From contig CM055760.1 of NCBI GenBank assembly GCA_029465975.1, forward strand, positions 10,245,208 to 10,309,207: a stretch of DNA of 64,000 nucleotides, given 5' to 3'. Numbering within the stretch: the stretch's first letter is position 1; every line of letters starts with the position of its first letter. The notes under the pieces were generated by a model. It did not search any database. It was not told where the DNA came from and saw only the letters and a program-made list of their open reading frames with translations. Source of the stretch: Dallia pectoralis. Lineage: Eukaryota > Chordata > Actinopteri > Esociformes > Umbridae. A program made the translations under genes and the position numbers. Below, one piece after another: positions 1 to 12,492 of the stretch.

Positions 1-414
1 GTCATCCCAAATGTGGATCAACTTCCGCAGTTATGCTCTTTGACACATTACCACTTGTAAACATCTGAGCCAACACCTCCTCCTATCCGGGCGCCTTATT
101 AATATTATTATATAAATCAATTGCTTCCAATCAATGGTCATGGGCTCATTATGGTCCCGACAAAACCCAGAATCCACGGTAGAAGTATTGGCCCATATAG
201 AAAAGAATAAAGCCAATAAAAAGTGAAAGCGTTGCGGTCATTTAGGCCTAAATCCCTGTCGCCGTGTCATCACATGCACAATAAACACCCGAGGATATTA
301 ACTATACATTAAAGTAACACACGGAGACCCCCTGATGCGTCATGCAAGCCTACATATGTGTATAGATGAGAGCGCATGTTTACCCGGTATGCGGCTCCTC
401 CATAAGCGGGTGCG

Positions 415-480
415 GGGGTCCGCTTCTAGTCCGCTTCTGGTCCGCGTATAGTCCGCTTCTGGTCCGCTTATAGTCCGCAC
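415..480. repeat. 11-bp tandem repeat
   Basis: About six imperfect copies of an 11-bp unit resembling gtccgcttcta lie head to tail. The flanking 1-414 stretch shows no coding exon or recognisable element. Confidence 0.7.
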
Positions 481-583
481 AGCCTTATTTCTTCTGTAAA
501 GTTTTTTAGGGTCCCTCTGTTACATTGGCAGACCTCGGGTTCACCTCGTTCTATCTCGCTTTTCTATATTGCCCGATGGCACC

Positions 584-586
584 CCA

Positions 587-633
<47 letters not shown>

Positions 634-711
634 GTCTCTCTCTCTCTCTTTCCGTCTCTCCGTCTCTCTATCTCTCCCTCTCTCTCTCCCTCCCTCTCTC
701 CTTCCCTCTCC
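584..711. repeat. (CT)n-rich microsatellite
   Basis: A polypyrimidine tract of mostly TC dinucleotides with occasional G or A interruptions. Short open frames across it encode only Ser/Leu runs and are repeat artefacts. Confidence 0.9.
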
Positions 712-1105
712 CATGAGCAGGAAGTTGCATGCACCTCACATGGAAGCTATATTATTAACTGTGTGCAGACCATAGAGAGGGATAGAGGGATCATCCTGAC
801 TGCAAATCAAATCACTGCGTCTGTGAGCAGAAGGCGAGCGCCATTGACTTAATCCTCCTTTGAAACGGGGATGTTGACTTAATCAATTATTTATTATTTT
901 TAGACATGGTCATGGTTACTTTTGTCTGAGTGTCAAGTTTGTAATTATTTAGCAGTTTTTGTTTTTACTGTTACATTACAAAACTATAAAACTCTCTATC
1001 ATGTTCGTTCATGTTCCAGCAAAAATGTTTTGTTACTCATAATTGTATAACATGTTGCTAATACTGGATGGGGTATACCATCGTGTTATATGGTTTGTTA
1101 CCAAT

Positions 1106-1333
1106 GCCCAATACAACACCCACCACTGCCCCATACAACACCCACCACTGATACAACACCCACCACTGCCCCATACAATACCCACCACTGCCCCATACAA
1201 TACCCACCACTGCCCCATACATACGACACCCACCACAGCCCCATACAACACCCACCACTGCCCCATACATACGACACCCACCACTGCCCCATACATACAA
1301 CACCCACCACTGCCCCATACAACACCCACCACT
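1106..1333. repeat. 22-bp minisatellite
   Basis: About ten copies of a 22-bp unit built on ccatacaacacccaccactg. Several copies carry an 8-9 bp insertion (tacatacga). The array is open in several frames on both strands because the unit lacks stops, not because it codes. Confidence 0.9.
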
Positions 1334-1849
1334 AATTTACAAGTCAGTGGATGGAAAGAGGGTGTGCGGGTAACACGAGTTATGCTTTCGGACACGATGA
1401 TCATTCATCCTAACCCATAATCTGCTTTTGTTGTACTGGTTGAACAGTAAAGATGAGAACTTCCCGTTACAGTTTTTGATATTCAAATCTAGACAATCAT
1501 GTGAACGATTTAGTTTCAGGTTCATCTTAAACGTTTGGTTTAGTTGGAAAAATGACTGTAAGGGTGCATGCTGCCACCTAGTGTCTGGTTCGAACCGATA
1601 GAAGTTACTGCCACCTGAATATCTGTGGGTTAGACTCTAAAACATTAAGAAATTCCGATTTTAAGAGATAAAAAAGAGAAGAACCTCAATGAGTCTCTCT
1701 GTGGAACCTCGTTATAAAAAAATATCCATTATCCCATTAACCCTAATACCAACAGAGGCTATTTAAGATATTTTAATGGTCCATTACAAAACAGGTTAAA
1801 ACGTTGAAGACAAGTGGCTATACAAAATTATATGAAAGCAATGAATGCC
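1334..1849. other. Unannotated spacer
   Basis: No exon or RNA gene is recognisable. A CTCF-like motif sits near 1571-1588 (minus strand, core ACTAGGTGGCAG). Confidence 0.4.
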
Positions 1850-1855
1850 TTTATT
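1850..1855 (-). promoter_or_regulatory. Candidate poly(A) signal for tmem250
   Basis: AATAAA on the minus strand, about 1.63 kb downstream of the tmem250 stop codon. A U-rich stretch follows in the transcript sense about 25-30 nt further on. The position would fit a long 3' UTR, but this is inference from the motif alone. Confidence 0.35.
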
Positions 1856-3484
1856 AGAGTTCACATACAGTGTAAACAATGATCGAGCCTCATCAACCAA
1901 AGTCCCTTAACAGTAAAAATCCAAATAGAGACACAGGGAGCAGAATAATTAGAAATTGTACACACATGTATTTATATACTCTTCCTGAGATGCTTATGAA
2001 TGGTGAACATATACAGAGCAGAACACACAATAGTATAAACAACCAAACCCTTCCATTTTACATTCTCCTTCACACGAAGGAGTCCAAATTAAGCCATCTG
2101 AACAACAGTTTGACAGATTCAGTTACAGTATGTGCTATATATGATATGCAGTAGACACCTCACAATAAGTGTAAATGTGTCAATGGTCAACCTACATTGC
2201 ATTGATAAGGCTGCCGATCTAAAATGGCCCAGAGGCATCCGATGTGAAAATCCTATAACAATACAGGTTTGTTCGGTTGATGCACTTCCGTCTACTGTGA
2301 GTATTCAGCAAACCCAAAAACAACCGGTGTCGTTGTTTTTCTTTTCTCTTTCCTCAAAGTAGTTAACCACAGGTCTGAAACAACCACATTGGAAAGTCAG
2401 CTGCGTCTGCTGCATTGAGTAGAACTAGGCACCAGATGGTTTCATGGCCTTATGCTTGATTGCAGGGAAGGGGGAAATAAAGACAGGTGAAAGGTTGAGT
2501 AGAATCTCAGTACAATGACTTTGCAATGAGCAGCACTGCAGAAACACATTATGTATGAAGAGAGCAGGTAAAGATGTGCAATGTGGATTCAATGCTATTG
2601 ACTAAATGTATTTTCACTGAGCATATCTAAATTAAGCATATCTTAATTAAGATTCGGTCTGTGTCTTCTGCAAATGTTGGCCGAGATGTTTAATCTATGT
2701 GCACAACCTATAAGTAGGATCTAAAACACACCTCAGAAAGCCGTGAAACTCCCAAGTTTGTGTTGGGGAAAATACAGACTAATGATAAATGACACTTCTG
2801 AACATGTTTTACAGCATACTTTAAGTCCGTCTTCTATATCAGTCCTCGTGTTGGGGAAACATAAGCTATATAAGGTCATCGGACCAGAGGCACAAATCAC
2901 AGTCGTTGTTTTGGTTGGCACAGATAGAGGACTGCCTGATTGGCTAATGCGTTCCTCGAGGCCAAACAGAATGTTCTCTGAGAGAACCAGAGACTAAATG
3001 AGGACTTGAACCAAATCCACTCATATTAACTAACTTGCACTTCCAGACCCGACACCCTCTGTTGTGTCCTCAACTAGTAAAAGTTCCAGTGGGGAAAATT
3101 ACTTTTGACATAACTTGCTTATTTGGGCATTTAGAGCATCATCAAGCAGAAGGCCTTTCCCATAAGCCAATCATGGATATTATCGATAAAAAAACCTGCA
3201 TGCAACACAATTGCTCATTCAAAAATGTTTAATGCATGGGAGGTCTTCACTCCAAACAGAGACTGTATAAAACAACATAACAAAAGTAATGTAATAGTTA
3301 GTCGAACTCTATCCTCTATATTCACAATTCAACATGTTTTTATGTCATCTGTTTTCCTACAGACGCACTGCTTCAGACCGGCCCTCCAATATGTGATTGT
3401 GTTTTGGCACACACAGGGTACTTCACTTGGTGAAACCCTGACAACAATATGCACGGGATCCATGGTTACGGTCGTCACCAGGAA
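1856..3484 (-). other. Probable tmem250 3' UTR
   Basis: This 1.6 kb directly follows the tmem250 stop codon in the transcript sense, contains no tandem array or recognisable transposon, and ends at a candidate AATAAA. It is unusually repeat-free for this window, which is compatible with a retained 3' UTR. The small open frames here match no protein family I know. Confidence 0.35.
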
Positions 3485-3904
3485 CTACATGTCCACAAAC
3501 ACCATGAAGCACCAGCCCAAGCCTCCCACCAGAAACATAGTGACCTGCATGCTGTAGATGAACAGGTTGTTCAGCACCCCAAAGTCAAGGCGACGGTGTC
3601 CTAGCAACAGGAGGATAACGGAGAGCTTGTACTGGAGACGCAGGAAGACCCGGGCGCACACGTACTGCAGGCAGAAGAGGGCCGACAGGGTCACCCAGAG
3701 GAGAGACGTCAGCAGGCTACAGCCGAAGTAGAGCAGGAAACGCAGGAAGCCGTACATGCAGCGCGAGCGCAGGTACAGGTCAAAGTTGTTGTACTTTGTT
3801 CGCACGAGCTGGGTGGTGCGTGCCGACCCGCAGGCCGAGTGCATGCAGGTGGTGTGCGGACCGTGGAAGCTACGCACGCGCCGAGGAATCGGGATCACAG
3901 GCAT
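3485..3904 (-). CDS. tmem250: Transmembrane protein 250 (C9orf69 homologue)
   Basis: A small vertebrate membrane protein of poorly known function. The 139-residue product matches the human protein in length and, as I recall it, closely in sequence: the start MPVIPIPRRVRSFHGPHTTC, the RTKYNNFD block at about residues 35-42, and the end GGLGWCFMVFVDM. Two hydrophobic segments, about residues 53-80 and 111-137, are separated by a basic loop containing KLSVILLLLGHRR. An in-frame ATG nine codons upstream would extend the frame to position 3931, but family members start at MPV, so I chose 3904. The coding region is a single exon. In human the gene lies beside LHX3 in the same orientation, as here, which supports orthology. 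No frameshift or damage is visible. Confidence 0.93.
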   Translation of the reverse strand: MPVIPIPRRVRSFHGPHTTCMHSACGSARTTQLVRTKYNNFDLYLRSRCMYGFLRFLLYFGCSLLTSLLWVTLSALFCLQYVCARVFLRLQYKLSVILLLLGHRRLDFGVLNNLFIYSMQVTMFLVGGLGWCFMVFVDM

Positions 3905-3976
3905 GAGTGGGGATGGTGTAAGTGCCGGCAACAGGCCTCGTCCTCTGCTTTAGAGTTGGCGGCGGTGGCTCTCATT

Positions 3977-4039
3977 ATTGGCTGACTTTTATTGCTTAGC
4001 AACCCCTCACACACACACGAAATGTAGGTCTTTGATTGG
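3977..4039 (-). promoter_or_regulatory. Paired CCAAT boxes upstream of tmem250
   Basis: Two minus-strand CCAAT motifs (3977-3981 and 4035-4039) lie about 75 and 130 bp upstream of the tmem250 start codon. They could be a proximal promoter, or lie in an intron if the mRNA has a distal 5' UTR exon. No TATA box is evident. Confidence 0.3.
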
Positions 4040-4182
4040 GTCTATTTGGTTTGACAGCAGACCAGCCTCTGAAAAATGTAACAACAGACATGTCTTACTG
4101 TACTAGGTCTCCCCCACATGCTGTAGTAAACAGGGAAAACAAAGTCTCCCTAAGCCAGTCTCTCACACTGTCACGCTTGCAT

Positions 4183-4318
4183 ACATACATACATATATAT
4201 TACATACATATATATTACATACATACATGCACCCACACCCACACACACAAACACACACACACCCACACACCCACACCCACACCCACACCCACACCCACAC
4301 CCACACACACACCCACAC

Positions 4319-4406
<88 letters not shown>
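4183..4406. repeat. Compound CATA / CCCACA / (CA)43 microsatellite
   Basis: A run of catacata and tatatatt motifs passes into CCCACA hexamers and then a pure (CA)43 tract at 4321-4406. The His/Thr and Cys/Val open frames here are artefacts. Confidence 0.95.
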
Positions 4407-4407
<1 letters not shown>

Positions 4408-4919
4408 CTTTTAGTCCAAACATCTTAACATTCAACATTTACACACCGTTTGTTGTTTCCTTGCACACTGTGTCTTGAACCACGAATTGTCAGCATTCGA
4501 GTCTATGTCCAACTACTGACCCTAGAACAGTTTTCCTCCTCACCACAACGATGGTGCGCCCTAGAAAAACGCATGCAAGCCACAAACTCAGCGATAATTC
4601 AACCCGTCCACAAAGTAACACATTGAGTTTGTATCTGCAACCTCTGATACGACGCTTCATGGATGCACGGGCGGCAGTGTTGCCCCGACAACGCGTTCTG
4701 TCGTATGTTATGTCGTAAACACTGCCGTAAAATATCTCACAGTTTTTTTGTAGTTTTTGTTTTATTGAACATTTTTAATTGAACATCATAACAAACATCT
4801 GTTTTAGGATATATGCGTAACTTCACTTAGGAACATCGTGAAAAAAGAAATAAAAATAATCCGATTGGAATAAAAAGGGGTATTATCCCAGGACTTCCGG
4901 GTGAGCTGGATAGGTGGTA

Positions 4920-4966
4920 GGCACGCCCACTATGGGTAGACACGCCCACTATGGGTAAGCACGCCA
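4920..4966. repeat. 18-bp repeat, 2.5 copies
   Basis: The motif cacgcccactatgggta occurs twice in full and once in part. Confidence 0.6.
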
Positions 4967-5362
4967 GTCTTATCGAGCTGACCGATAGTCGGGTTTTGTG
5001 CATCACAAATCAATAATAGTGATCTCTAATTACTAGATGGGATTCCGCTCGACCTCTACTAGCAATGTCTGTATTCAGGCCAAAGTCTTGATAGCCGAAA
5101 CTGTCGATTACCACATCATGAAAGTAGCAAACTGTCCTCTGTGTTCTTGTATATTTCCGACCTGATACCTTATTTGGGAGTCATTTATATCAAATGCCAA
5201 GGATTGACACGAATCACAAAAGATTGACAGTTTTTACACTCCTTAAAAGCTGCTGCCTATAATCACTACACCTACTGAGCATGTATTGGTACGTATATCC
5301 TGTATATTAGCTCATATTGTCTGGGGAAAAAATGGATATCAGTATTTGTTTTTACCAATCAA

Positions 5363-5535
5363 TCAAATGTATGTTATAAATCCCTTTTTCACAAAGTGTT
5401 TTTACAAACACCCAGCCTGAACCTGACAAAGCACCCATCAACGAGTTGATACACAGAGGCCAGGAAAAACTCCCTGATGGGATGAATTTAGGAAGAAACC
5501 TAGAGAGGAACCTTCTGAGGGGGGACCAGTCCGTT
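5363..5535. mobile_element. Dispersed teleost repeat (salmonid/pike type)
   Basis: The order of landmarks (aatcaaatgtatgttataaa, a cacaaagtg block, a cccagcctgaac block, ccaggaaaaactccctgatg, gaagaaacctagagaggaac, a final ggaccagtcc) matches a very common interspersed repeat I recall from salmonid genomes. No coding capacity is visible and the copy is diverged. The exact repeat class is not assigned. Confidence 0.65.
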
Positions 5536-6613
5536 TATAATAGCTTTGTTTACTAATTATTAAATGCAAAGAGCCTTATAAAATAGTCCAGGTCAAATAC
5601 AGTCAGAAAGGGACAACCCTTTTTGGGGGGGTTTATTCCTCTTTGGCAATGATATCGACTTTGGGCAGGAGGGCTACTGCTTCAAGAGTCTAATTACAAA
5701 TTAGATATTGCTATATTTAGGCTAAACACTGCGAGTCCTCAAAATATTTTGGCTCAAGAAGCGTGTTTAGGAACATTTGAATGAAATAATTTGATACCTT
5801 GACATGTTTGATAAATGACAACTTTCAAAGTTTCACCCTAGTAAACTTGCTCTAACCTTTCTAACTTTTCAAGCAGTTCAAGCAACCTTCATAGCGCAGA
5901 TTTACGAGGTAGCAGAATGATTACATCCCGGCTATTTGTCAGCTGGCCAGGCGGCTCGGGGAGAGACAAGGCCCATACAGATAAATCATAAACCGAGGCG
6001 TTTTTAAAAAGACTTTATTACAGTCGTTAATGGTTCGGCTGATCACTTTGCCCAGGATTTAAAGGTATATTATGCAAAAACGAAAAAACAAACCTTATAA
6101 TACTTAATCAAACATGCATAAAGCTGTCGCCAGTGCTGCATAAATTCTCCCAATTAACTTGGATCCAGATTGTGATTGCTTTTACTAATTAAATCAACAG
6201 TGTAATAATTTGAGTGGCGGCTGAGGTTTGTTGCCAATTTAGGGACAACACAGAGATAAGGACTTCTGCTGAGAGCTCCGTGCGCTCTTACACGTGTCAA
6301 ATGACTCACCGTTTTAACTGCTTAATAGAATTGCTTACAGAGATGGTGCATGGACATCATTTGTAGCAAACCCGATCTTTAATGGACATAGCAATCAAGG
6401 CCTCAATCATTGGTTTTTAATTAACAAGGTGGACCTTCCAATGTTATTGTCTGATGATCCGTACATATGAAGCATACAGTAATGTGATTCCAACTTTAGG
6501 GAGGATCACCAATGGTTGCACTTCAATAAGCAATAGTCAGTCGAAGAAAAATCCCGGACCTCAAAGACATTTATGTTGCTCGCGCTCTACTCTTATAGTG
6601 TTAGGCTTGTTTG
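5536..6613. other. Unannotated AT-rich intergenic DNA
   Basis: No exon, RNA gene or recognised repeat seen. Confidence 0.4.
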
Positions 6614-6718
6614 TAGTTTCCACTGCTGGGCAATGCATTTTGTGACCGTAGTTTCCACTGCTGGGCAATGCATTTTGTGACCGTAGTTTCCACTGCTGGG
6701 CAATGCATTTTGTGACCC
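6614..6718. repeat. 35-bp tandem repeat, 3 copies
   Basis: Three essentially identical copies of a 35-bp unit containing ccactgctgggcaatgcatt. The high identity suggests recent duplication. Confidence 0.9.
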
Positions 6719-6851
6719 AACACTGGACAGAGTTGCTTTGTTCAGCCCAAATACTGTACAGTTTAACAAAAGTGTTTTCTCATAAGAGAAGCATGTGCCT
6801 GAAAAAGCAGACAAAAAACTGAAAAGAACACCCAGTCTGTCTGCGCGTTAA

Positions 6852-6866
6852 CCACTAGAGGGAGCT
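6852..6866 (+). promoter_or_regulatory. CTCF-like motif
   Basis: CCACTAGAGGGAGCT resembles the CTCF core consensus in plus orientation. This is a motif match only. Confidence 0.3.
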
Positions 6867-8647
6867 GTGTGTCCAGTTTTCCGACCATTCCCCTGACTTA
6901 ACAGCGACGTGCAATGGGACTTTTGGAGAGCTTAATTTGCTTATTTTGACGCACACATACAAATGCACTCATACACATTTTAGTTTATTTTAATAGCATG
7001 TTATCAATCTGCCTTTTCCCGTTTTTTAACAATGTGGAAATGCTTTTACAACATCTAATTTGATAAATGGGCATATTCAGTAACGATTACTTTCTACCTC
7101 TTTAGAGCAAATCGCACTTAAACATGGCATGCATCTCTTCTCCTATAGAGCTGCTCCTTAATAAAGACCTCTGGCTGTGGAAGTTTAGTGCCCACGCTGT
7201 TATCAAGAAAAATGACTTCCATAAACCAATATTTATGCATTTGAGTATCCAAGCCCCTCTAAAATTAGATATATTAGTCCTAATCTTTCATTTGCTGGCC
7301 ACTATATCCTTTTGGCTTATAACTCTGAAGTTTTCAGGCTACAAATTCTCTTGGTGTTTTATTTAGAAATTGTTGTTATTGACAACAACACTGTTCACAA
7401 CGTTCTGAATATGTCAAATCTGAATCACAAACAAATATTAGCAAGTGTATATTTGATTTATTTTTCGGCTCATAAACTCAACATTTTGAAAATACAAATG
7501 CCTGATGCTATGTAGGGTTAAGGCTTGAGATTATTGAATGATTTTGGCCAAAATCTACAGCTAGAATCTCAGCAACATTTCCCTTTTTTATATATATATA
7601 TATAAATATCAAGCCTGACGTATAGTATCTGAAACACTACAGTTAGGAGAATCAACAGATCTATGGTTGACAAAATCAACATTGGCCCCAAGAGTTTGAA
7701 TACCTCAAGAATACTACAAGACACACTTTCATAGCTAAACTTTGTTAGTCAGTGAATCACTGACTTCCTGGCCATCAGGAAGCAACATGTGAAGATGGGT
7801 TAATTATTTCCTGGTAAAAAATTTCTGCAAGGATGCCTGATCTCAACTACGATCAAAGACGTCTTCGTGTTTCATGTAGATCCGGCAGCAGTGTCACAAA
7901 GTGAGCACTGGGCTTGGAGACTTGAGAGATGGGAACGGTGATGTCAGAATCCTTTTAGAAAGCCCAAAAGACCTGGGGAAAATCAATTAATTAATTAACT
8001 AAGTAGAGGTCACAGCCAATAGTGGAGAGAAGACAAATTAAATCAATTAGGAAGGGCTAATAACAAGAGAGACTTTAATTAGAGTAAGTTTAATTAAACT
8101 TGCGTTTGAGGAACATTGCTTTATGAACTAATTCAACGCGTCTCCCTCTATTGACCCGTAAGGCCTGACACCAAACAACAGACAAGTCCGGTTCTGTGTC
8201 TGGGTGCATTGGTTGGCTTTTTAGAAACCTTTGTGCCGACACTGTAGTTTAGCCTGTTTTTAATTGTTTGTATTGTCACAGTTATTTTGGGCGACATGAA
8301 GAGCATGAGTTCCAGTGAGAGCTGCATTGGTCTGGTGGCCTGTTCTGAAGCTGGACTGGTTCAGGTGAGGGGGTGGTTCTCTGAGTTGACAGCATACTCA
8401 TATGTGTAGACAAAAAGACTCAAGGAATACTGGTTTGTTGTTTTGGATATCAGAGGGGTCTAGTATGGGCATCAAGACGGCCCCTGGAAAGGGTACGGTC
8501 AAAAAAAAGTGGATAGAAGTAGATTGAACGTAGAGACAGGACGGTGAGTCATTATTGAGGAACTAATCAGCATATCAAGCTCATTCAGGAAGTCACCATA
8601 AGCACTCGGCACTTTCATGGGCTCTCTGACCAGACTGCATCTACTCA

Positions 8648-8648
<1 letters not shown>
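6867..8648. other. Unannotated intergenic DNA
   Basis: AT-rich sequence with a short (TA)n tract near 7590. No exon or recognised transposon seen. The short open frames between 7124 and 7515 have no family resemblance. Confidence 0.4.
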
Positions 8649-8690
<42 letters not shown>

Positions 8691-8701
8691 CAGGGGGCGA
8701 T
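8649..8701. repeat. (AC)n microsatellite abutting a CTCF-like motif
   Basis: An (AC)n tract of about 20 units (8649-8689) runs directly into CAGCAGGGGGCGAT (8688-8701), a good plus-strand match to the CTCF core. Confidence 0.85.
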
Positions 8702-8978
8702 GCATTGTCTGTTGTGACACATTCCTCCCATAGCAATCATTACCATATACCGTGACTTGTGCCACAATAGACCGTCACTCGGTTCCGACCAGAGAGAATC
8801 TCTTTTGTTGCCCTGAGGCATCGATCAGCATTTAGTGCTAAAATTCCAGGCATCTCCAAATTGGGCCAGGATTCCCCAGATTATCTAATGTTTACTACGT
8901 TTAGTTCTGGTAAAAAAATCTTTAGGGGTCTTTTTTCAACATTCCACCACAACAACGGAAAGCGACGTTGTTGTTGTG

Positions 8979-9170
8979 GTGTTTCCTGGTGTGTGTTTAT
9001 GTGTTTCCTGGTGTGTGTTTATGTGTTTCCTGGTGTGTGTTTATGTGTTTCCTGGTGTGTGTTTATGTGTTTCCTGGTGTGTGTTTATGTGTTTCCTGGT
9101 GTGTGTTTATGTGTTTCCTGGTGTGTGTTTATGTGTTTCCTGGTGTGTGTTTATGTGTTTCCTGGTGTGT
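8979..9170. repeat. 22-bp minisatellite, about 8.7 copies
   Basis: Near-perfect copies of a 22-bp unit containing gtttcctggtgtgtgtttat. Because 22 is not a multiple of 3, all three plus frames read the same Cys/Val/Phe-rich cycle, a sign of a stop-free repeat rather than a gene. Confidence 0.95.
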
Positions 9171-9526
9171 TCTTGTATTTGACAGCTAGAGATTTTCACA
9201 TTTGACCTTTTTAAACTTCACTTGGGAATATTTGTCACTAAACCTTCAGTATGTTCATGATTATATGAGTTACTGTAATGCAATAATCAATATATCTATT
9301 TTGTATGTTGGATAGAGAGGAAAATGTTTTTTGCAGGTTTCATTTTGGCATGAAAATAGTAGTGAAAGTGGAACTTCCATGTTTGCTACCAAACAAGAGA
9401 ATGATTTATTTTAGCTTTCAAGTACGCATATATTAGCATATATTAACTATATTATATCTGATTTAAAAACAGACACAAAACATGATTCTTAGCATTAACA
9501 ATGAACATGGGTAATTGTTTTTAAGT

Positions 9527-9600
9527 GTCTACCTTCAGAATAAGAGTCTACCTTCAGAATAAGGGTCTACCTTCAGAATAAGGGTCTACCTTCAGAATAA
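9527..9600. repeat. 19-bp tandem repeat, about 4 copies
   Basis: Copies of gtctaccttcagaataagg in direct tandem. Confidence 0.9.
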
Positions 9601-10912
9601 CATTTAGTTTGTTTATATATTGTTGTCTTACCTGCTATTGTCTTACCTTCGTTCACCTTCCTCGCTGATATCTGAGAACCTGAACAAATATTGTCTCAGT
9701 GATAGTTTAACGATAACCCCGTCCAGACCTCCTATTTGCTTAATCCCTTCATATAAAATCCATAATGTCGTTGTAAACACGGTCCTTCCTCTCAACACAA
9801 TTCAACATACGTACGATGTACACAGATTGAGGGAGGGGCATTTGTTCTGGACCAAGATTTCCCCAATTGATTAATTACAAACTGCCCGTTTCCACGGGGA
9901 CAAGCACAGCAGGTGCTAGCATCACATTAAACATATATTCATATTTTCTAGTTAATATACATAGAGCCATTAATACCTCAGGATGATTTAGAGGCCATGG
10001 GAGATGGGGGATTAGACTTTTGGCTCCTGCAGTAGCTTAGGACTTTACCGTAGGAGGAGGTCTGCATCAACAAGCCTGATTTACGTCGGAGAGCAGATGG
10101 CAGAGAAATTGCTCTGTTTGAAAAGGATGGGCAATTTATTCCTGTTGACATTGTATCACAGGAGAAGGACTTCATGGCATGCAGCATCGCAGAAAGGAGA
10201 GTTGAGAGAAATGACTTTTGTTTTGGTGGTGTGATGATGAGAAAAGCCATGTTTGGGACCTCTAGGTGGATGTCAAGAAAGAGAGATGTGGAACAAAGGA
10301 ACAGGTGTGGGAGGGAGGGAGGTGGGGTTCTTCCAAAGATGTTTCAACCAGATTCTGATACATGACATTGTCCCACAAATGATTTAACAGGATAGTTCTG
10401 GTGCTCTCTTTACGTCCGAACACAAATAATAATTTAACTACTTTTATACAGTCTTAGGATACCTCAAACTTTAAATGTCTTTGGTCTGCTTCGTCACAGC
10501 CCATTGGTACCACTGGCCAGTTTATGTCATTCTGCCGCGTCACCTGCCAGGCTTGAGGTCTCAGGAAGTGAAGACATCAGCTCAGGAATCTCAGGAGCAA
10601 CACAGTGACTAGTCGTCCATCCAGACCTTCAGGCTCCAGGCCCACAGCTCCTGTTGCATCTGCCCTAACCCTAACGCCTAACCCAGGGTGAGATTAACAG
10701 CACACCCTGGCAGCTTGTTTCATCTTTTTGCCCACATATGCTATGGAAGAAGATCCCGTGTAGACAGGAGGCCTTTAAAGTAACGGTGCCAACCTGGTGT
10801 GTCCCTGCCTTCATATAAAGGGCTGCAATTCAACGAAACCTGCACTGCAGATCTTACATTGTTTCGCACCGGGACAATTCAGATGGCATTGTTGCTCTTC
10901 AACCTACAGTAG
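9601..10912. other. Unannotated intergenic DNA
   Basis: Nothing recognisable. A stretch at 9978-10365 is open on both strands for about 60-90 codons but shows no known motif and no splice context, so it is not called. Confidence 0.4.
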
Positions 10913-11075
10913 GCAGCAGAGTGGGATTGTGGTTAAGGCATCTGATATATTAAATCCTTGAGCTGACAAAGTGAAAAATGTGTTGTTCTGTTCCCGAGCA
11001 AGACTCGAAGCTCCAATTGCTCCCAGGTCGTCGGCTGAAAATAAGAATGGGTTTCTAGTCAGACTAAAATAATGG
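10913..11075 (+). mobile_element. tRNA-derived SINE fragment
   Basis: A degraded tRNA-like head (ttgtggttaaggcatctg) is followed by the typical fish SINE body: gagctgacaaagtgaaaaat, gttctgttcccgagcaag, ccaattgctcccaggtcgtc and aaaataagaatgggtttcta. The B box is decayed, so it is unlikely to be transcriptionally active. Confidence 0.75.
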
Positions 11076-11455
11076 GTGGGGGGGGAATAACGTGTTCAAG
11101 GTATGAGTGACACGTTGTTATTCTGGTAAATGATACATTTAACAGATCCTAAATCTCAGTTCAATAACAACAGCAATGGCACGGGTAAAATAAACTCACA
11201 TACTGGTCATGGGTGCTGTATGAACAAACCTTCCTCAAATGTATTCTTTCACTTTCCACAACGGTTAGCATCTGAGCACACGATGATAATTGGAAGTAGA
11301 GCACTGTGGGAATAATTAAAGAGGTCGCTAAGTCGATGAAACTTAGTGTTTTAGCAAAGACAGATGAGAGAGGGTCAGTTTCCCTTTCTGCTCGGTCGGA
11401 GAACACCATCGTCCTGTAGCGGATGTGGGTTAAATGCAATGACTCTGCTGAAGAC

Positions 11456-11655
11456 GCTATAGTGAAAGCCCCCCCACTGTGTCTTCATCACAGGGCAGAG
11501 GCTATAGTGAAAGCCCCCCCACTGTGTCTTCATCACAGGGCAGAGGCTATAGTGAAAGCCCCCCACTGTGCCTTCATCACAGGGCAGACGCTATAGTGAA
11601 AGCCCCCCACTGTGCCTTCATCACAGGGCAGACGCTATAGTGAAACCCCCCCCAT
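11456..11655. repeat. 44-45-bp minisatellite, about 4.4 copies
   Basis: Tandem units start with gctatagtgaaagcc and end with catcacagggcaga. They differ mainly in the length of an internal poly-C run. Confidence 0.9.
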
Positions 11656-12276
11656 GGTTTTGACCAGGTAACGCATGTGGCTGCATTATTAAGTGATTGT
11701 AGGCTGCGGCTGTTAATTTTAACTGCTCTGCAGAGAGAATGTGAGGTCAGCACTAACGAGGCTGCCTAAATGAAGCCACGCGCCGATACGAGCAGTTAAA
11801 GTCAAGATGGGTTAAAGACCTCGGGTGTGACATCAGGGGGGAGGAAGGGGGGTGAGGGGGGTCACCGAGGTCCAGCCTCGAGCCACCGTACACCATTAGC
11901 CTGATTGGCTAAAAGAGTCAACAAGGGTCAATCACATTGTCGATTGGCTGACCCGTCCCATTGGAGTAGTGTACAGGAGGGCTGGTTCCTAAGCTCCCCT
12001 CGGCTGAGTTATTGGGCCAAGCCGAGATCCGGATACATTAACACGGGAAAATCTGAGTCACTTATTGTGATTTACACCTGGGCTGGTGAGCCACACGAGC
12101 CTGGTGACCAGCTCAACGTGAACGTTTTAAATGCACGCAGATTTATGCCGTAGTTGCTAGACTGCCGTCCGGGGATTGGAGAGTGTATATCTGAGCATGT
12201 CCTGAACAATACCTGTTTTTGATGCTAGTTGACAGGTTGTAAACAAACGACGTTGGAATGAATAGTTGAAGTGGCA

Positions 12277-12492
12277 AGTGCACATGTAGACTCAGGCAAA
12301 TACAGTGCACATGTAGACTCAGGCAAATACAGTGCACATGTAGACTCAGGCAAATACAGTGCACATGTAGACTCAGACAAATACAGTGCACATGTAGACT
12401 CAGACAAATACAGTGCACATGTAGACTCAGACAAATACAGTGCACATGTAGACTCAGACAAATACAGTGCACATGTAGACTCAGGCAAGTAG
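12277..12492. repeat. 27-bp minisatellite, 8 copies
   Basis: Eight near-identical 27-bp units containing gtgcacatgtagactcag. Units 1-3 and 8 carry caggcaa and units 4-7 carry cagacaa, a block pattern typical of segmental expansion. The unit is nine codons long and stop-free, so both strands look open. Confidence 0.95.

Noticed and set aside
3905..3931. Upstream in-frame ATG of tmem250
   Set aside because: Would add nine residues (MPALTPSPL) not found in the family; the conserved MPVIPIPRR start gives the standard 139 residues.
9978..10365. Possible exon open on both strands
   Set aside because: No recognisable protein family, splice context or promoter; too short to support.
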